From: Gemmobacter aquatilis
Lineage (GTDB): Bacteria > Pseudomonadota > Alphaproteobacteria > Rhodobacterales > Rhodobacteraceae
DNA length: 64,000 bases
Direction of reading: 5' to 3'
NCBI RefSeq assembly: GCF_900110025.1
Contig: NZ_FOCE01000002.1
Location: 558,001-622,000 of the forward strand
The stretch's first letter is position 1; each line of letters starts with the position of its first letter. This document shows, piece by piece, positions 18,915-26,782 of the stretch. Both the position numbers and the translations under genes were made by a program. The notes under the pieces are model-generated. The model was not told the DNA's origin, ran no database searches, and saw only the letters and a program-made list of their open reading frames with translations.

Positions 18915-20003
18915 TCAGCCGATATGGAACAGCGTACCAAACAGGCGGGGGTCAAGGCTTGCCTGCGCAAAGGTCGGCCCCGAGGTCAGCAGGCTGACCG
19001 CATCATGGCTGTGCAGGCTTTCCTGATGGCTGGCCACCACCCGGAAATCGCCCACGCGGGGATCGGCCTGCAACTGCGCACAGAACAGCCGCGCCGCATC
19101 TTCGACAAAGATCGGGTTGGCGGCGTTCAACTCGGCAAAGGCCTGCTCGTCCTCGCGCTTTACCATGACCTGCGTTTCGGTCGGGACAGCGGCGCGGCAC
19201 AATGCGATCAGATCCTCGAACCACAGGCAACGCCCCGGCTGCAGCACCACCGAAATCCGCGCGACGGAGCGCTGCGAATGCGGCGTGGCCAATTGCCCGC
19301 GCGTGCGGCGCGCATGTTCCGAAAGCTCCAGCGAACAGGGGCAGGTGCTGGAATAGACATAATCCAGATGCATGATCTTCAGACGCTCGCCCGCCCGATC
19401 CACCAGTTCCAGCGCGATGTCGTAATACTGCCAGCCCGACAGGCCGGACCGCAGCGAGGGCACCTTCACCGGAAAGGAAAACCGCATCTGGATGCGCGCA
19501 TCGAAGCTTTCCAGATCGCGCTTGTAATCCTCCAGCGCGTGCTCGATCACATCAAAGCTGAAGTCCCGCTCGGCATGGGCATAAAACGACCGCATGATGC
19601 GGCTCATGTTGATGCCCTTCTTCTCGGCCTCAAGGCTCACCGTGCCCGTGACCGAGGTTTCCAGCAGCACCTCGCCCGCATCGCGGGTGCGATAACGGAT
19701 CGGCAGACGGAAGTTGGAAATGCCGACATGCTGGATCTGGGTCTTGGCGCCCCGGATCAGGCTGGCAGGGCCGTTCTGCAGATCGGGCAGCGTGTCCTTG
19801 TAGGCGGCATCCACCCGGAACTCTGCCGGATAGTCGCGCACCAGATCGGGATAGCCATCCCCCAGCAAGGCCCTGGCGGACGGGTCTACCTCGGCGATCT
19901 CGCGATCCGTGGCTTTTCCGGCCCATTGCCGCAACAGGCGCAAAGCGGCTTCGGCCTCCTCGCGGCTGGGTTTCCGGTCGATCTCCGGCGTGTGGATATT
20001 CAT
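18915..20003 (-). CDS. folE2: GTP cyclohydrolase FolE2 (type IB)
   Basis: 362 residues from the ATG giving MNIHTPEIDRKPS. FolE2 converts GTP to dihydroneopterin triphosphate, the first folate step. Family features: TQIQHVGISNFRLPI, the catalytic cysteine segment VYSSTCPCSLELSEHA, and PHSQRSVARISV. In many bacteria FolE2 uses Mn or other metals and is induced under zinc limitation by Zur; no Zur box was identified here. It supplies the substrate line that folB and folP in this window continue. Confidence 0.95.
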   Translation of the reverse strand: MNIHTPEIDRKPSREEAEAALRLLRQWAGKATDREIAEVDPSARALLGDGYPDLVRDYPAEFRVDAAYKDTLPDLQNGPASLIRGAKTQIQHVGISNFRLPIRYRTRDAGEVLLETSVTGTVSLEAEKKGINMSRIMRSFYAHAERDFSFDVIEHALEDYKRDLESFDARIQMRFSFPVKVPSLRSGLSGWQYYDIALELVDRAGERLKIMHLDYVYSSTCPCSLELSEHARRTRGQLATPHSQRSVARISVVLQPGRCLWFEDLIALCRAAVPTETQVMVKREDEQAFAELNAANPIFVEDAARLFCAQLQADPRVGDFRVVASHQESLHSHDAVSLLTSGPTFAQASLDPRLFGTLFHIG

Positions 20004-20172
20004 CGCGCGCGCTCCCCGTGCAGATGCCATGGTCGCAGAGTCATCATATGGGGATTCTGTCCCCCGATCCAACCCTTGCCGATGTTCTACGCATCAAAGC
20101 CGACATCGGATCACCAAATTGCGGTGGCCAGACCAGCCCCATGCCGAAATCGCCCCGCCTCTGGCACGCGCC

Positions 20173-20220
20173 GGGGGGCTCTGCCCCGGACCCCCGGGAT
20201 ATTTTCAGACAGAAAATGAA
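20173..20220 (+). repeat. Dispersed intergenic hairpin/TATTTT element, copy 1
   Basis: Architecture: GGGGGGC-TCT-GCCCC stem, then CCCCCGG, then GATATTTTCAGACAGAAAATGAA. The same order of parts (G-rich hairpin, C-run, GAG/GGA-TATTT, spacer, TGAA/ATGA) occurs at four other intergenic places in the window. Function unknown; many sit just 3' of genes, so a terminator or mRNA 3'-end role is plausible. Confidence 0.6.
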
Positions 20221-20237
20221 CAGAGCCGCACCGCCCG

Positions 20238-20307
20238 CATTTTCTGTCCGGAAATATCCTCGGGGGGTGAATTGGCCGCAGGCCAAGAGGGGGGCAGACA
20301 GCCCCCC
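20238..20307 (-). repeat. Dispersed intergenic hairpin/TATTT element, copy 2
   Basis: Reading on minus directly after the metZ stop: GGGGGGC, loop TGTCT, GCCCCCC, a second small hairpin TTGGCC-TGC-GGCCAA, CCCCCCGAGG, then ATATTTCCGGACAGAAAATG. It probably acts as the metZ transcription end. It faces copy 1. Confidence 0.6.
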
Positions 20308-20314
20308 TGCCTCG

Positions 20315-21499
20315 TTACACCTGATCCAGCGCGCGCTTCAGATCGGCGATCAGATCGCCCGCATCCTCCAGCCCGACCGACAGCCGGATCAACCCCGGCG
20401 TGATCCCGAGCGCGTCCTTCTGCGGCTGCGGCAGGCGCTGGTGGGTCGTGGTGGCCGGGTGGGTCGCAATGGATTTTGCGTCCCCCAGATTGTTGGAAAT
20501 CTTGATGATTTCCAACGCGTTCATGAAGCGGAATGCCGCCTCCTTGCCCGCCGTGATGTCGAAGGCGATCATCGTGCCGCCCGAGCCCATCTGTGCCATG
20601 GCCAGATCATGCTGCGGATGGCTGGCCAGCCCCGGATAGATCACCCGGCCCAGCCGGGCATCGCCCTCCAGCGCCAGCGCAATCCTGGCGGCGCTGTCGG
20701 CCATAGCGCGGCAGCGCAGGTCCAGCGTCGCCATGCCATTCAGCATGATCCAGCTGGTGAACGGGCTCATCGAGCCGCCGGTGTGTTTCATGTAGGGCTC
20801 GGCCACCTTGCGCACGAACTCGGTCGTGCCGCAGATCACCCCGCCAAGGGCGCGCCCCTGCCCGTCGATATGTTTGGTGGTGGAATAGACGACGACATCC
20901 GCCCCCTGCTCCACCGCGCGGCTGAAGATCGGCGTGGCAAACACATTGTCCACGATCACCAGCGCCCCGGCCGCATGGGCAATCTCGGCCACGCCGCGAA
21001 TATCCACCAGCTCCAGCGTCGGGTTCGACATGCTTTCGAAGAACGCGGCCTTGGTGACGCCCGGGCGCATCGCGGCGCGCCACTGGTCCAGATCGGCACC
21101 ATCGACGAAGGTCACCTCGACCCCGAAGCGGCCCAGAACATCTTCAAGGATATACAGGCACGACCCGAACAGCGCCCGGCTCGACACCACATGATCGCCC
21201 GCCCGCAGCAGCGACACCAGCGCGCCATTGACGGCAGCCATCCCCGAGGCGGTGGCAAACGCATCCTCGGTGCCTTCCAGCGCCGCGATGCGTTCTTCGA
21301 ACATCCGGGTGGTCGGGTTGCCGTAGCGGGCATAGATGAACTCGTCGCCCTCGATCTTGAGGAACCGCGCCTCGGCCGCCTCGGCGGTCGGGTAGACGAA
21401 GCCCTGCGTCAGAAAGATCGCCTCGGCCATCTCGCCATATTGGCTGCGGCGGCTGCCCTCATGCACCAAAGTCGTGCGCGTCTTCCAGTCCTTGCTCAT
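20315..21499 (-). CDS. metZ: O-succinylhomoserine sulfhydrylase
   Basis: 394 residues from the ATG giving MSKDWKTRTTLVHEG, preceded by GGAGGG at good spacing. A Cys/Met-metabolism PLP enzyme that makes homocysteine from O-succinylhomoserine and sulfide. Motifs: YARYGNPTTRMFEERIA, ASGMAAVNGAL, the PLP lysine in STTKHIDGQGRALGG (about residue 208), and SVGLEDAGDLI near the end. The SAM-II riboswitch upstream fits a methionine-synthesis role and favours metZ over cystathionine lyases of the same family. Confidence 0.95.
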   Translation of the reverse strand: MSKDWKTRTTLVHEGSRRSQYGEMAEAIFLTQGFVYPTAEAAEARFLKIEGDEFIYARYGNPTTRMFEERIAALEGTEDAFATASGMAAVNGALVSLLRAGDHVVSSRALFGSCLYILEDVLGRFGVEVTFVDGADLDQWRAAMRPGVTKAAFFESMSNPTLELVDIRGVAEIAHAAGALVIVDNVFATPIFSRAVEQGADVVVYSTTKHIDGQGRALGGVICGTTEFVRKVAEPYMKHTGGSMSPFTSWIMLNGMATLDLRCRAMADSAARIALALEGDARLGRVIYPGLASHPQHDLAMAQMGSGGTMIAFDITAGKEAAFRFMNALEIIKISNNLGDAKSIATHPATTTHQRLPQPQKDALGITPGLIRLSVGLEDAGDLIADLKRALDQV

Positions 21500-21518
21500 G
21501 GCTGCCCTCCGGCAATAG

Positions 21519-21548
21519 AAAAAACCCCGAAGACCAAAGGCTCCGGGG
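21519..21548 (-). terminator. Intrinsic terminator in the metZ leader, downstream of the SAM-II aptamer
   Basis: On minus: CCCCGGAG, loop CCTTTGGT, CTTCGGGG (one G-U pair), then TTTTTT. It lies between the aptamer and the metZ Shine-Dalgarno, so it must be read through for metZ expression. Confidence 0.85.
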
Positions 21549-21561
21549 CTCGCGTCCCTCA

Positions 21562-21613
21562 CCCTTTTAGCGGAATGTTTAACGTGGCCCGCAATCCGGT
21601 CACAAAGCGCCAC
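21562..21613 (-). promoter_or_regulatory. SAM-II riboswitch
   Basis: The minus strand reads GTGGC-GCTTTGTGACCGGATTGCGG-GCCAC-GTTAAACATTCC-GCTAAAAGGG. This matches the SAM-II (metA) motif: P1 stem GTGGC/GCCAC, the internal ATTGC-type segment, and the 3' GCTAAAAGGG that forms the second pseudoknot helix around S-adenosylmethionine. SAM-II is characteristic of alphaproteobacterial methionine genes. It lies 62 nt upstream of the metZ start. Confidence 0.92.
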
Positions 21614-21620
21614 GGGTGGC

Positions 21621-21649
21621 GGCATACGCCTGCGGCGGCGCGAGGTCAA
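21621..21649 (-). promoter_or_regulatory. Putative sigma-70 promoter of metZ
   Basis: On minus: TTGACC as -35 (21644-21649) and GTATGC/TATGCC as -10 (21621-21627) with a 16-17-bp spacer. Initiation about 7 bases further would begin the transcript almost exactly at the riboswitch P1 stem. Confidence 0.6.
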
Positions 21650-21671
21650 CCGGGCGCGTGGCGCAGGCCGG

Positions 21672-22058
21672 TCAGACCGGGATGAAAGGCGCATCGCAGG
21701 GGGTATCCTGCGAGAAGATGTTGATCCAACCCGCCCCCGCGCGCTGCCAGATCGAACTGACCCACATCTGTTCCGCCGCCCCGCCTTTGGGCCGGGTATA
21801 GCGCGCGTGATAGGCCAGCAGCGCCACATCCGGCGCCAGATCCAGAACCCGCGCCTGCGTCAGGGTAAAAGTGGCCACGGTCGGCCCCTGCGCCAACTGC
21901 CCCGCATGATCGTCGCGCCCCGCAAAGCCATCCGGGTAAAGCCCGGTGAATTCGTCCGCCAGCAGCGCCGCATCCGCTGCTGGATCTCCCGCCACCAGCG
22001 CCTGCCAGACACGGGTTTCATGGGCCAGCAGATCTGCAAGCAGCCCGGTTTCGCACAT
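21672..22058 (-). CDS. NTF2/SnoaL-like (DUF4440-type) small protein
   Basis: About 128 residues from the ATG giving MCETGLLADLL, chosen because GGGAG lies 8 bases upstream; longer starts at 22073 or 22088 are possible. The pattern (helical start, LLADEFTGLYPDG, then alternating strands ATFTLTQARVLDLAPDVALLAYHARY and SSIWQRAGAGWINIFSQDTP) is that of the cone-shaped NTF2-like fold, used for ligand binding or simple enzymes. No specific function is assignable. Confidence 0.75.
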   Translation of the reverse strand: MCETGLLADLLAHETRVWQALVAGDPAADAALLADEFTGLYPDGFAGRDDHAGQLAQGPTVATFTLTQARVLDLAPDVALLAYHARYTRPKGGAAEQMWVSSIWQRAGAGWINIFSQDTPCDAPFIPV

Positions 22059-22133
22059 CAACCCATCTCCCATCAGCGTGACTTGCACCTGCCCCGCAGA
22101 TCCGCATCATGGCACGGCAAACAGGAGACCGCC

Positions 22134-22832
22134 ATGACCGCCCCGATCGCGCTGCATTACTGGCCCACGCCCAATGGCCACAAGATCACCATCGCGCTGG
22201 AAGAACTGGGCCTGCCTTACGAGGTGACGCTCGTCAACATCGGCGCAGGCGACCAGTTCAAGCCCGATTTCCTGAAGATCGCGCCAAACAACCGGATGCC
22301 CGCCATTGTCGATCCCGATGGGCCGGACGGCGCGCCGATCTCGATCTTCGAATCCGGCGCGATCCTGCAATACCTCGCCCGCAAGACCGGCAAGCTTTAC
22401 GGCAAGACCGAGCGGGAGCGGGTGGCAACCGACCAATGGCTGATGTGGCAGATGGGCGGCGTCGGCCCCATGGCCGGGCAGGCGCATCACTTCCTGAAAT
22501 ATGCCCCGGCGATGGACCCGCCGCAGGTGCTGCCCTATGCGCAGGACCGCTACCGCAAAGAGGTGGGCCGCCTCTATGGCGTGCTGGACCGCCAGCTTGC
22601 CGAGAAGGAATTTGTCACCGGCGCCGCGCTGACCATCGCCGATATCGCCATCTGGCCCTGGGCCATGGGGTGGGAAGGGCAGCAGCAGACGCTGGACGAC
22701 AAGCCGCATCTGGCGCGCTGGCTGAACGCCTTGGGCGAACGCCCCGCCTTCCAGCGCGGCCGTGCTGTCGCCGCAGAAGCCCGCGCCCCGGTCATGGACA
22801 AGCAGGCGATGGAAACGCTGTTCAAACGCTAA
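22134..22832 (+). CDS. Glutathione S-transferase, YfcG/Nu-class-like
   Basis: 232 residues. The N-terminal thioredoxin-like domain starts IALHYWPTPNGHKITIALEE, where Thr-Pro-Asn replaces a catalytic Tyr/Ser, as in the YfcG/Ure2-like disulfide-bond oxidoreductase group. The cis-proline motif RMPAIVDPDG and ESGAILQYLARKTG bind glutathione. The C-terminal helical domain carries the N-capping TIADIAIWPW. AGGAG precedes the ATG. Likely glutathione-dependent thiol-disulfide exchange or detoxification. Confidence 0.9.
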   Translation: MTAPIALHYWPTPNGHKITIALEELGLPYEVTLVNIGAGDQFKPDFLKIAPNNRMPAIVDPDGPDGAPISIFESGAILQYLARKTGKLYGKTERERVATDQWLMWQMGGVGPMAGQAHHFLKYAPAMDPPQVLPYAQDRYRKEVGRLYGVLDRQLAEKEFVTGAALTIADIAIWPWAMGWEGQQQTLDDKPHLARWLNALGERPAFQRGRAVAAEARAPVMDKQAMETLFKR

Positions 22833-22873
22833 GCAGCCCTTTGGGCCAAGCTAAAGACAGGGCGCGCGCCTTG

Positions 22874-22935
22874 CCCCTTCATCCTGGCCCAAATACTCAT
22901 CTTGCCCCCCCCCGCCATCCGGCGCAGGCGCCGGG
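22874..22935 (-). repeat. Dispersed intergenic element, copy 3
   Basis: On minus, immediately after the yciB stop: CCGGCGC-CT-GCGCCGG-type hairpin, a G8 run, then GAGTATTTGGGCCAGGATGAAGGGG. It shares the GAGTATTT...CCAGGATGAA core with the copy at 39000-39060. Confidence 0.6.
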
Positions 22936-22936
22936 A

Positions 22937-23548
22937 TCAGGGCTTTTCCTTCTCCACCGCATGGGCCTGCAACAGCTTGTTCTGGCTGATGAAGAACGCG
23001 AACAGGGCCGCAGGCAGGCCAAAGGTCTTGAACGTCACCCAGTTGTCGGTGGACATCAGGCGCCAGATCGCCTCGTTTGCAATCGCCAGGCCCAGAAAAA
23101 ACACCGTGATGCGCTTGGTCAGGATCATCCAGCCTTCGGGCTGCATCGGCAGCGCCTCGCCCAGCAGATCCTGCAAGTAGCTTTCACCGCGCATCAAGCC
23201 AAAGCCCAGAGCGGCTGCGAACAGCAGATAGATCATCGTGGGCTTCATCTTGAAGAACCGCTCGTCCTGCAGCCAGACCGACAGCCCGCCGAAGATCACC
23301 ACCAGAATGACGGTGACCACCTGCATCTTCGACAGCTTGCCGGTCAGCGCCCAGATCAACCCGGTGCAGATCACCATCAACGGGATGAAGGCGGCGGTGA
23401 CCACCAGAAAGCCGGAATACTCTGCCCCGCCGATCAGGAAAGTGTGATCCTTCAGCCGGATATAGCCTATGAAGAAGGCTAGGATCGGCCCATATTCCAG
23501 CGCCGCCTTCACCCAGCCGTTCACCTTGCGCTCTGCCATGTCCGTCAC
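22937..23548 (-). CDS. yciB: Inner membrane-spanning protein YciB (septation protein A / IspZ family)
   Basis: About 203 residues with five or six membrane segments. Family segments: LEYGPILAFFIGY near the N-terminus, MKPTMIYLLFAAALGFG and the amphipathic NEAIWRLMSTDNWVTFKTFG. YciB influences septation and envelope synthesis in other bacteria; the biochemical activity is not established. The GTG at 23548 overlaps the EamA stop (GTGA); an ATG three codons later (23539) is the alternative start. Confidence 0.9.
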   Translation of the reverse strand: MTDMAERKVNGWVKAALEYGPILAFFIGYIRLKDHTFLIGGAEYSGFLVVTAAFIPLMVICTGLIWALTGKLSKMQVVTVILVVIFGGLSVWLQDERFFKMKPTMIYLLFAAALGFGLMRGESYLQDLLGEALPMQPEGWMILTKRITVFFLGLAIANEAIWRLMSTDNWVTFKTFGLPAALFAFFISQNKLLQAHAVEKEKP

Positions 23549-24444
23549 CCCAGAATTTCCACCATGACCGCGCCTGCCGCGATCACCGTCATCAGCGCGA
23601 TCTGCGCGCGCCCCACCTTCTCGCCCAGAACCAGCCAGCCGATCAAGGCGGCAAACACGGTCGAGGTTTCGCGCAGCACCGCCGCCTCACCCACCTTGTC
23701 CAGCCGCGTGGCCAGCATCACCGCGCCAAAGCTGAAATAGGCGACGAATGCGCCCAGCACACCCCGCCTCACCAAAGGTGTGATCTCATCCCGGCTCAGC
23801 GCCCACAGGCGCCGCCAGCTCAGCGCGGGCATCAGCAGCCCGTCAATCAGAAAGAACCACGCCAGAAAGGTGAACGGGTCAGCGGTGGCGCGGATGCCGT
23901 AAGCATCATAGGTCGTATAGGCCGCCACACACAGGCCGGTCAGTGCCGCAAAAAACAGCGCGGGCACCATCGTATCCCGCTGATCGCGGACATGGGCGAG
24001 GTTCCAGCCCGCCAGCCCGAGGATGCCAGCCGACAGCAGCGCCACCCCGGCCCATTGGCCAAGCGTGAAATGTTCGGCAAAGACCAGCGTGGCAAAGCCC
24101 ACCGTCACCAGCGGCCCGGTGCCGCGCACCACCGGGTAGACCACGGTATAGGCGCCGCGCGCATAGGTCATCGCCTGAAACAGCTTGTAGACGGCATGGA
24201 TCGCGAAAGCCCCCGCGAAGATCGGCCACATATGCGGCTCGGGCCAGGGCACGACGAACAGCGCAAAGGGGGCGGCGATGATGGCGTAAGAGGCATCAAT
24301 CGCCGCGCGCGACAGCCAGGGATCATGGCGCCCCTTCTGCAACGCCCCGAACAGCGCGTGCAGCACCGCCGCCAGCAGGGCCAGCGCGAGGGCAAGATCA
24401 TGCCCTTGCGGGCTGCCTTCAAGGCTGCGGAGCCAGTCGCTCAT
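23545..24444 (-). CDS. EamA/DMT-family transporter
   Basis: 299 residues with about ten hydrophobic helices in two EamA repeats: the first ending near YPVVRGTGPLVTVGFATL, the second with ETSTVFAALIGWLVLGEKV. This is the drug/metabolite transporter superfamily, exporting amino acids, metabolites or drugs. The substrate cannot be read. Co-transcribed with yciB (stop/start overlap) and 73 bp downstream of ftsY. Confidence 0.88.
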   Translation of the reverse strand: MSDWLRSLEGSPQGHDLALALALLAAVLHALFGALQKGRHDPWLSRAAIDASYAIIAAPFALFVVPWPEPHMWPIFAGAFAIHAVYKLFQAMTYARGAYTVVYPVVRGTGPLVTVGFATLVFAEHFTLGQWAGVALLSAGILGLAGWNLAHVRDQRDTMVPALFFAALTGLCVAAYTTYDAYGIRATADPFTFLAWFFLIDGLLMPALSWRRLWALSRDEITPLVRRGVLGAFVAYFSFGAVMLATRLDKVGEAAVLRETSTVFAALIGWLVLGEKVGRAQIALMTVIAAGAVMVEILG

Positions 24445-24517
24445 CTCGGGGTGTCAGCCGTGCCGGGGGGCTTTGGGCGCAGACGAAGGGAAGCGGTGCA
24501 GGGCATTCACGGCAGGA

Positions 24518-25510
24518 TCAATCGCCAAGCCCGACCAGCGCGCGGGCAAAGTCTTCGGGATCGAAGGGGGCCAGATCGTCGATCTGTTCGCCAAGGCCGA
24601 TGGCGTGGATCGGCAAGCCGAACTTGTCGGCAAGGCTGACCAGCACGCCGCCCTTGGCGGTGCCGTCCAGCTTGGTCATGATCAGGCCCGACACATCGGC
24701 CAGCTTGCGGAACGTCTCCACCTGATTCACGGCGTTCTGCCCGGTGGTGGCATCCAGCACCAGCAGCGTGTTGTGCGGCGCGGTTTCGTCCTTCTTGCGG
24801 ATCACGCGAACGATCTTGGCCAGTTCTTCCATCAGGTCGGCACGGTTCTGCAACCGGCCCGCCGTGTCGATCAGCAACAGATCGGCGCCGGTTTCCTGCG
24901 CGCGGGTCATCGCGTCAAACGCAAGGCTCGCCGGGTCCGATCCTTCGGGCGCCGTCAGCACCGGCACACCGGCGCGCTGCCCCCAGACCTGCAATTGTTC
25001 CACCGCCGCCGCGCGGAACGTGTCGCCCGCCGCGATCACCACCTGCTTGCCCGCCGCGCGGAACTGCGAGGCCAGCTTGCCGATGGTCGTGGTCTTGCCA
25101 GAGCCGTTGACCCCCACCACCAGCACCACCTGCGGGCGTTTGGGGTAAAGCGGCATCGGGCGCGCGACCGGCGCCATGATCCGTGCAACCTCATCCGCCA
25201 GCGCGCGTTTCAGCTCGGTGGTGCTGATGCGGCGGCCCATCCGCCCCTCGGCAATATTGGCCGCCACGCGCAGCGCGGTATCCACGCCCATATCCGCCTG
25301 GATCAGCAGCTCTTCCAGGTTTTCGAGCATGGCATCATCCATCACCCGGCGCGGCTCGTCCGCCTCGCGCCCGATGATGCGGCCCAACAGGCCGGGCTTT
25401 GCCACCTCGGCCCCGGCGGCGGGGGCCTCTTCGATCAGCGCATCAAGGCTTGCGCCGATCTTGTCAGAGGACCGGAACATCCGGTCTTTCAGTTTCTTGA
25501 AGAAGGACAT
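24518..25510 (-). CDS. ftsY: Signal recognition particle receptor FtsY
   Basis: About 330 residues from the ATG giving MSFFKKLKDRMF. The SRP receptor GTPase, which docks ribosome-SRP complexes at the membrane. The acidic A domain is short; the four-helix N domain (about 60-115) is followed by the G domain with GVNGSGKTTTIGKLA, DTFRAAAVEQL, LLIDTAGRLQN and TKLDGTAKGG, and the SRP-type I-box. An upstream in-frame start would add 11 residues. Neighbouring membrane-protein genes fit but do not imply a shared function. Confidence 0.97.
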   Translation of the reverse strand: MSFFKKLKDRMFRSSDKIGASLDALIEEAPAAGAEVAKPGLLGRIIGREADEPRRVMDDAMLENLEELLIQADMGVDTALRVAANIAEGRMGRRISTTELKRALADEVARIMAPVARPMPLYPKRPQVVLVVGVNGSGKTTTIGKLASQFRAAGKQVVIAAGDTFRAAAVEQLQVWGQRAGVPVLTAPEGSDPASLAFDAMTRAQETGADLLLIDTAGRLQNRADLMEELAKIVRVIRKKDETAPHNTLLVLDATTGQNAVNQVETFRKLADVSGLIMTKLDGTAKGGVLVSLADKFGLPIHAIGLGEQIDDLAPFDPEDFARALVGLGD

Positions 25511-25635
25511 GGCCGCACCCCGGCTGGGACTATCCTTTCCCACCTAGTCGTTTCAGGCGCCGGATGGAAGGGCCGTAAGGACGCTGCGGCGCAATGGCGG
25601 CTGGCCCGGCGCGGGAGAACTGATAGGATGCGCCC

Positions 25636-26688
25636 ATGACCCGTGCCCAGCCCTTGCCGCCGATGATCCTGTTCAGCCTCGCCGCGCTGTCGCCTTTGGC
25701 GCTGCTGCTTTGGGGCATCTGGATGGGCGGGCTCTGGGTGCTGCCGGGGCTCTTGTATATGGGGCTGCTGACCGCGCTGCTGGATCACCTGATCCCGCTG
25801 GTCGCTCCCGACGCGCCGGAAGGAGCCGAGTTTCCCGCCGCCGATGCGCTGCTGGTGGCGCTGGGGGTCGCGCATCTGGTGGCCTTCCCGCTGGCGGTCT
25901 GGGCGATTGCGGGCGACAGCGGCCAGTCGCTGGCGGCGCGGGTGGTGGTGTTTCTGGGCTTTGGCCAGTTCTTCGGTCAGGTGTCGAACCCCGCCGCGCA
26001 TGAGCTGATCCATCGCGGCAGCCGGGGCCTGTTCCGGCTGGGCATGGCCGTCTATGTCACCCTGCTGAACGGCCACCACACCTCGGCGCATCGGCTGGTG
26101 CATCACCGCCATGTCGCCACCCCCGATGATCCGAACAGCGCGCGCGGGGATGAAAGCTTTTATGCCTTCCTGCCCCGCGCCTATTTCGGCAGTTTCCGCG
26201 CCGGGCTGCGCGCCGAAAATGCCCGGCGCGCGGTGCAGCCGGGGGGGCTGCACCCCTATGCGCTCTATATCGGCGGCGCACTGCTTTGCCTCGGCCTCGG
26301 CGCGCTGATCGCCGGGCTGCCGGGGCTACTGGTCTGGCTGGCGCTGGCGGCCTATGCCACCGCGCAACTGATGCTGTCGGATTATGTGCAGCATTACGGG
26401 CTCAGCCGCGCCCGCCTGCCCGATGGCCGGCTGGAGCCGGTGGGCGACCGGCACAGCTGGAACGCGCCGCACTGGTTCTCGTCAGGCGTGATGCTCAATG
26501 CCCCGCGCCATTCCGATCACCACGCCCATCCCGCGCGCCCCTACCCGGCGCTGCGCCTGCCGTCCCCCGACGAGGCGCCGTGGCTGCCCTATTCCCTGCC
26601 GCTCTGCGCGATGATCGCGCTGTTTCCACGCCGCTGGCGGCGGTTGATGCAGCCCCGGCTGGCCGCCTGGAACAACCGCACACCCTGA
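25636..26688 (+). CDS. AlkB-type membrane di-iron hydroxylase (alkane 1-monooxygenase-like)
   Basis: 350 residues with several hydrophobic helices and all histidine boxes of the AlkB family: AHELIHR (about 121-127), NGHHTSAHRLVHHRHVATPDDP (about 145-166), the DYVQHYGLSR segment, and PRHSDHHAHPARPYPALR (about 290-307). AlkB enzymes hydroxylate terminal methyl groups of alkanes or related chains with O2 and rubredoxin. The first box has Arg where Lys is usual (HELxHK). No rubredoxin or alkane regulator is nearby, so the substrate could be a fatty-acyl or xenobiotic chain. Divergent from ftsY. Confidence 0.85.
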   Translation: MTRAQPLPPMILFSLAALSPLALLLWGIWMGGLWVLPGLLYMGLLTALLDHLIPLVAPDAPEGAEFPAADALLVALGVAHLVAFPLAVWAIAGDSGQSLAARVVVFLGFGQFFGQVSNPAAHELIHRGSRGLFRLGMAVYVTLLNGHHTSAHRLVHHRHVATPDDPNSARGDESFYAFLPRAYFGSFRAGLRAENARRAVQPGGLHPYALYIGGALLCLGLGALIAGLPGLLVWLALAAYATAQLMLSDYVQHYGLSRARLPDGRLEPVGDRHSWNAPHWFSSGVMLNAPRHSDHHAHPARPYPALRLPSPDEAPWLPYSLPLCAMIALFPRRWRRLMQPRLAAWNNRTP

Positions 26689-26782
26689 ACCCCATACCTG
26701 GCCAAGCCCCGCTCACGGACCTGCGACTGGCCCTTTGCCGCCCCCTGTGCCACCCTTCCCCCGTCGCCACCGGAGCCCACAC

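Larger units (their letters stand above)
20004..20314. other. 311-bp intergenic region between folE2 and metZ holding two facing repeat elements
   Basis: No credible gene. The folE2-proximal 150 bp should include its promoter. The rest contains two copies of the dispersed hairpin/TATTTT element in opposite orientation (listed separately), whose GGATATTT...GACAGAAAATG tails form a near-perfect inverted repeat around 20196-20262. Confidence 0.7.
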
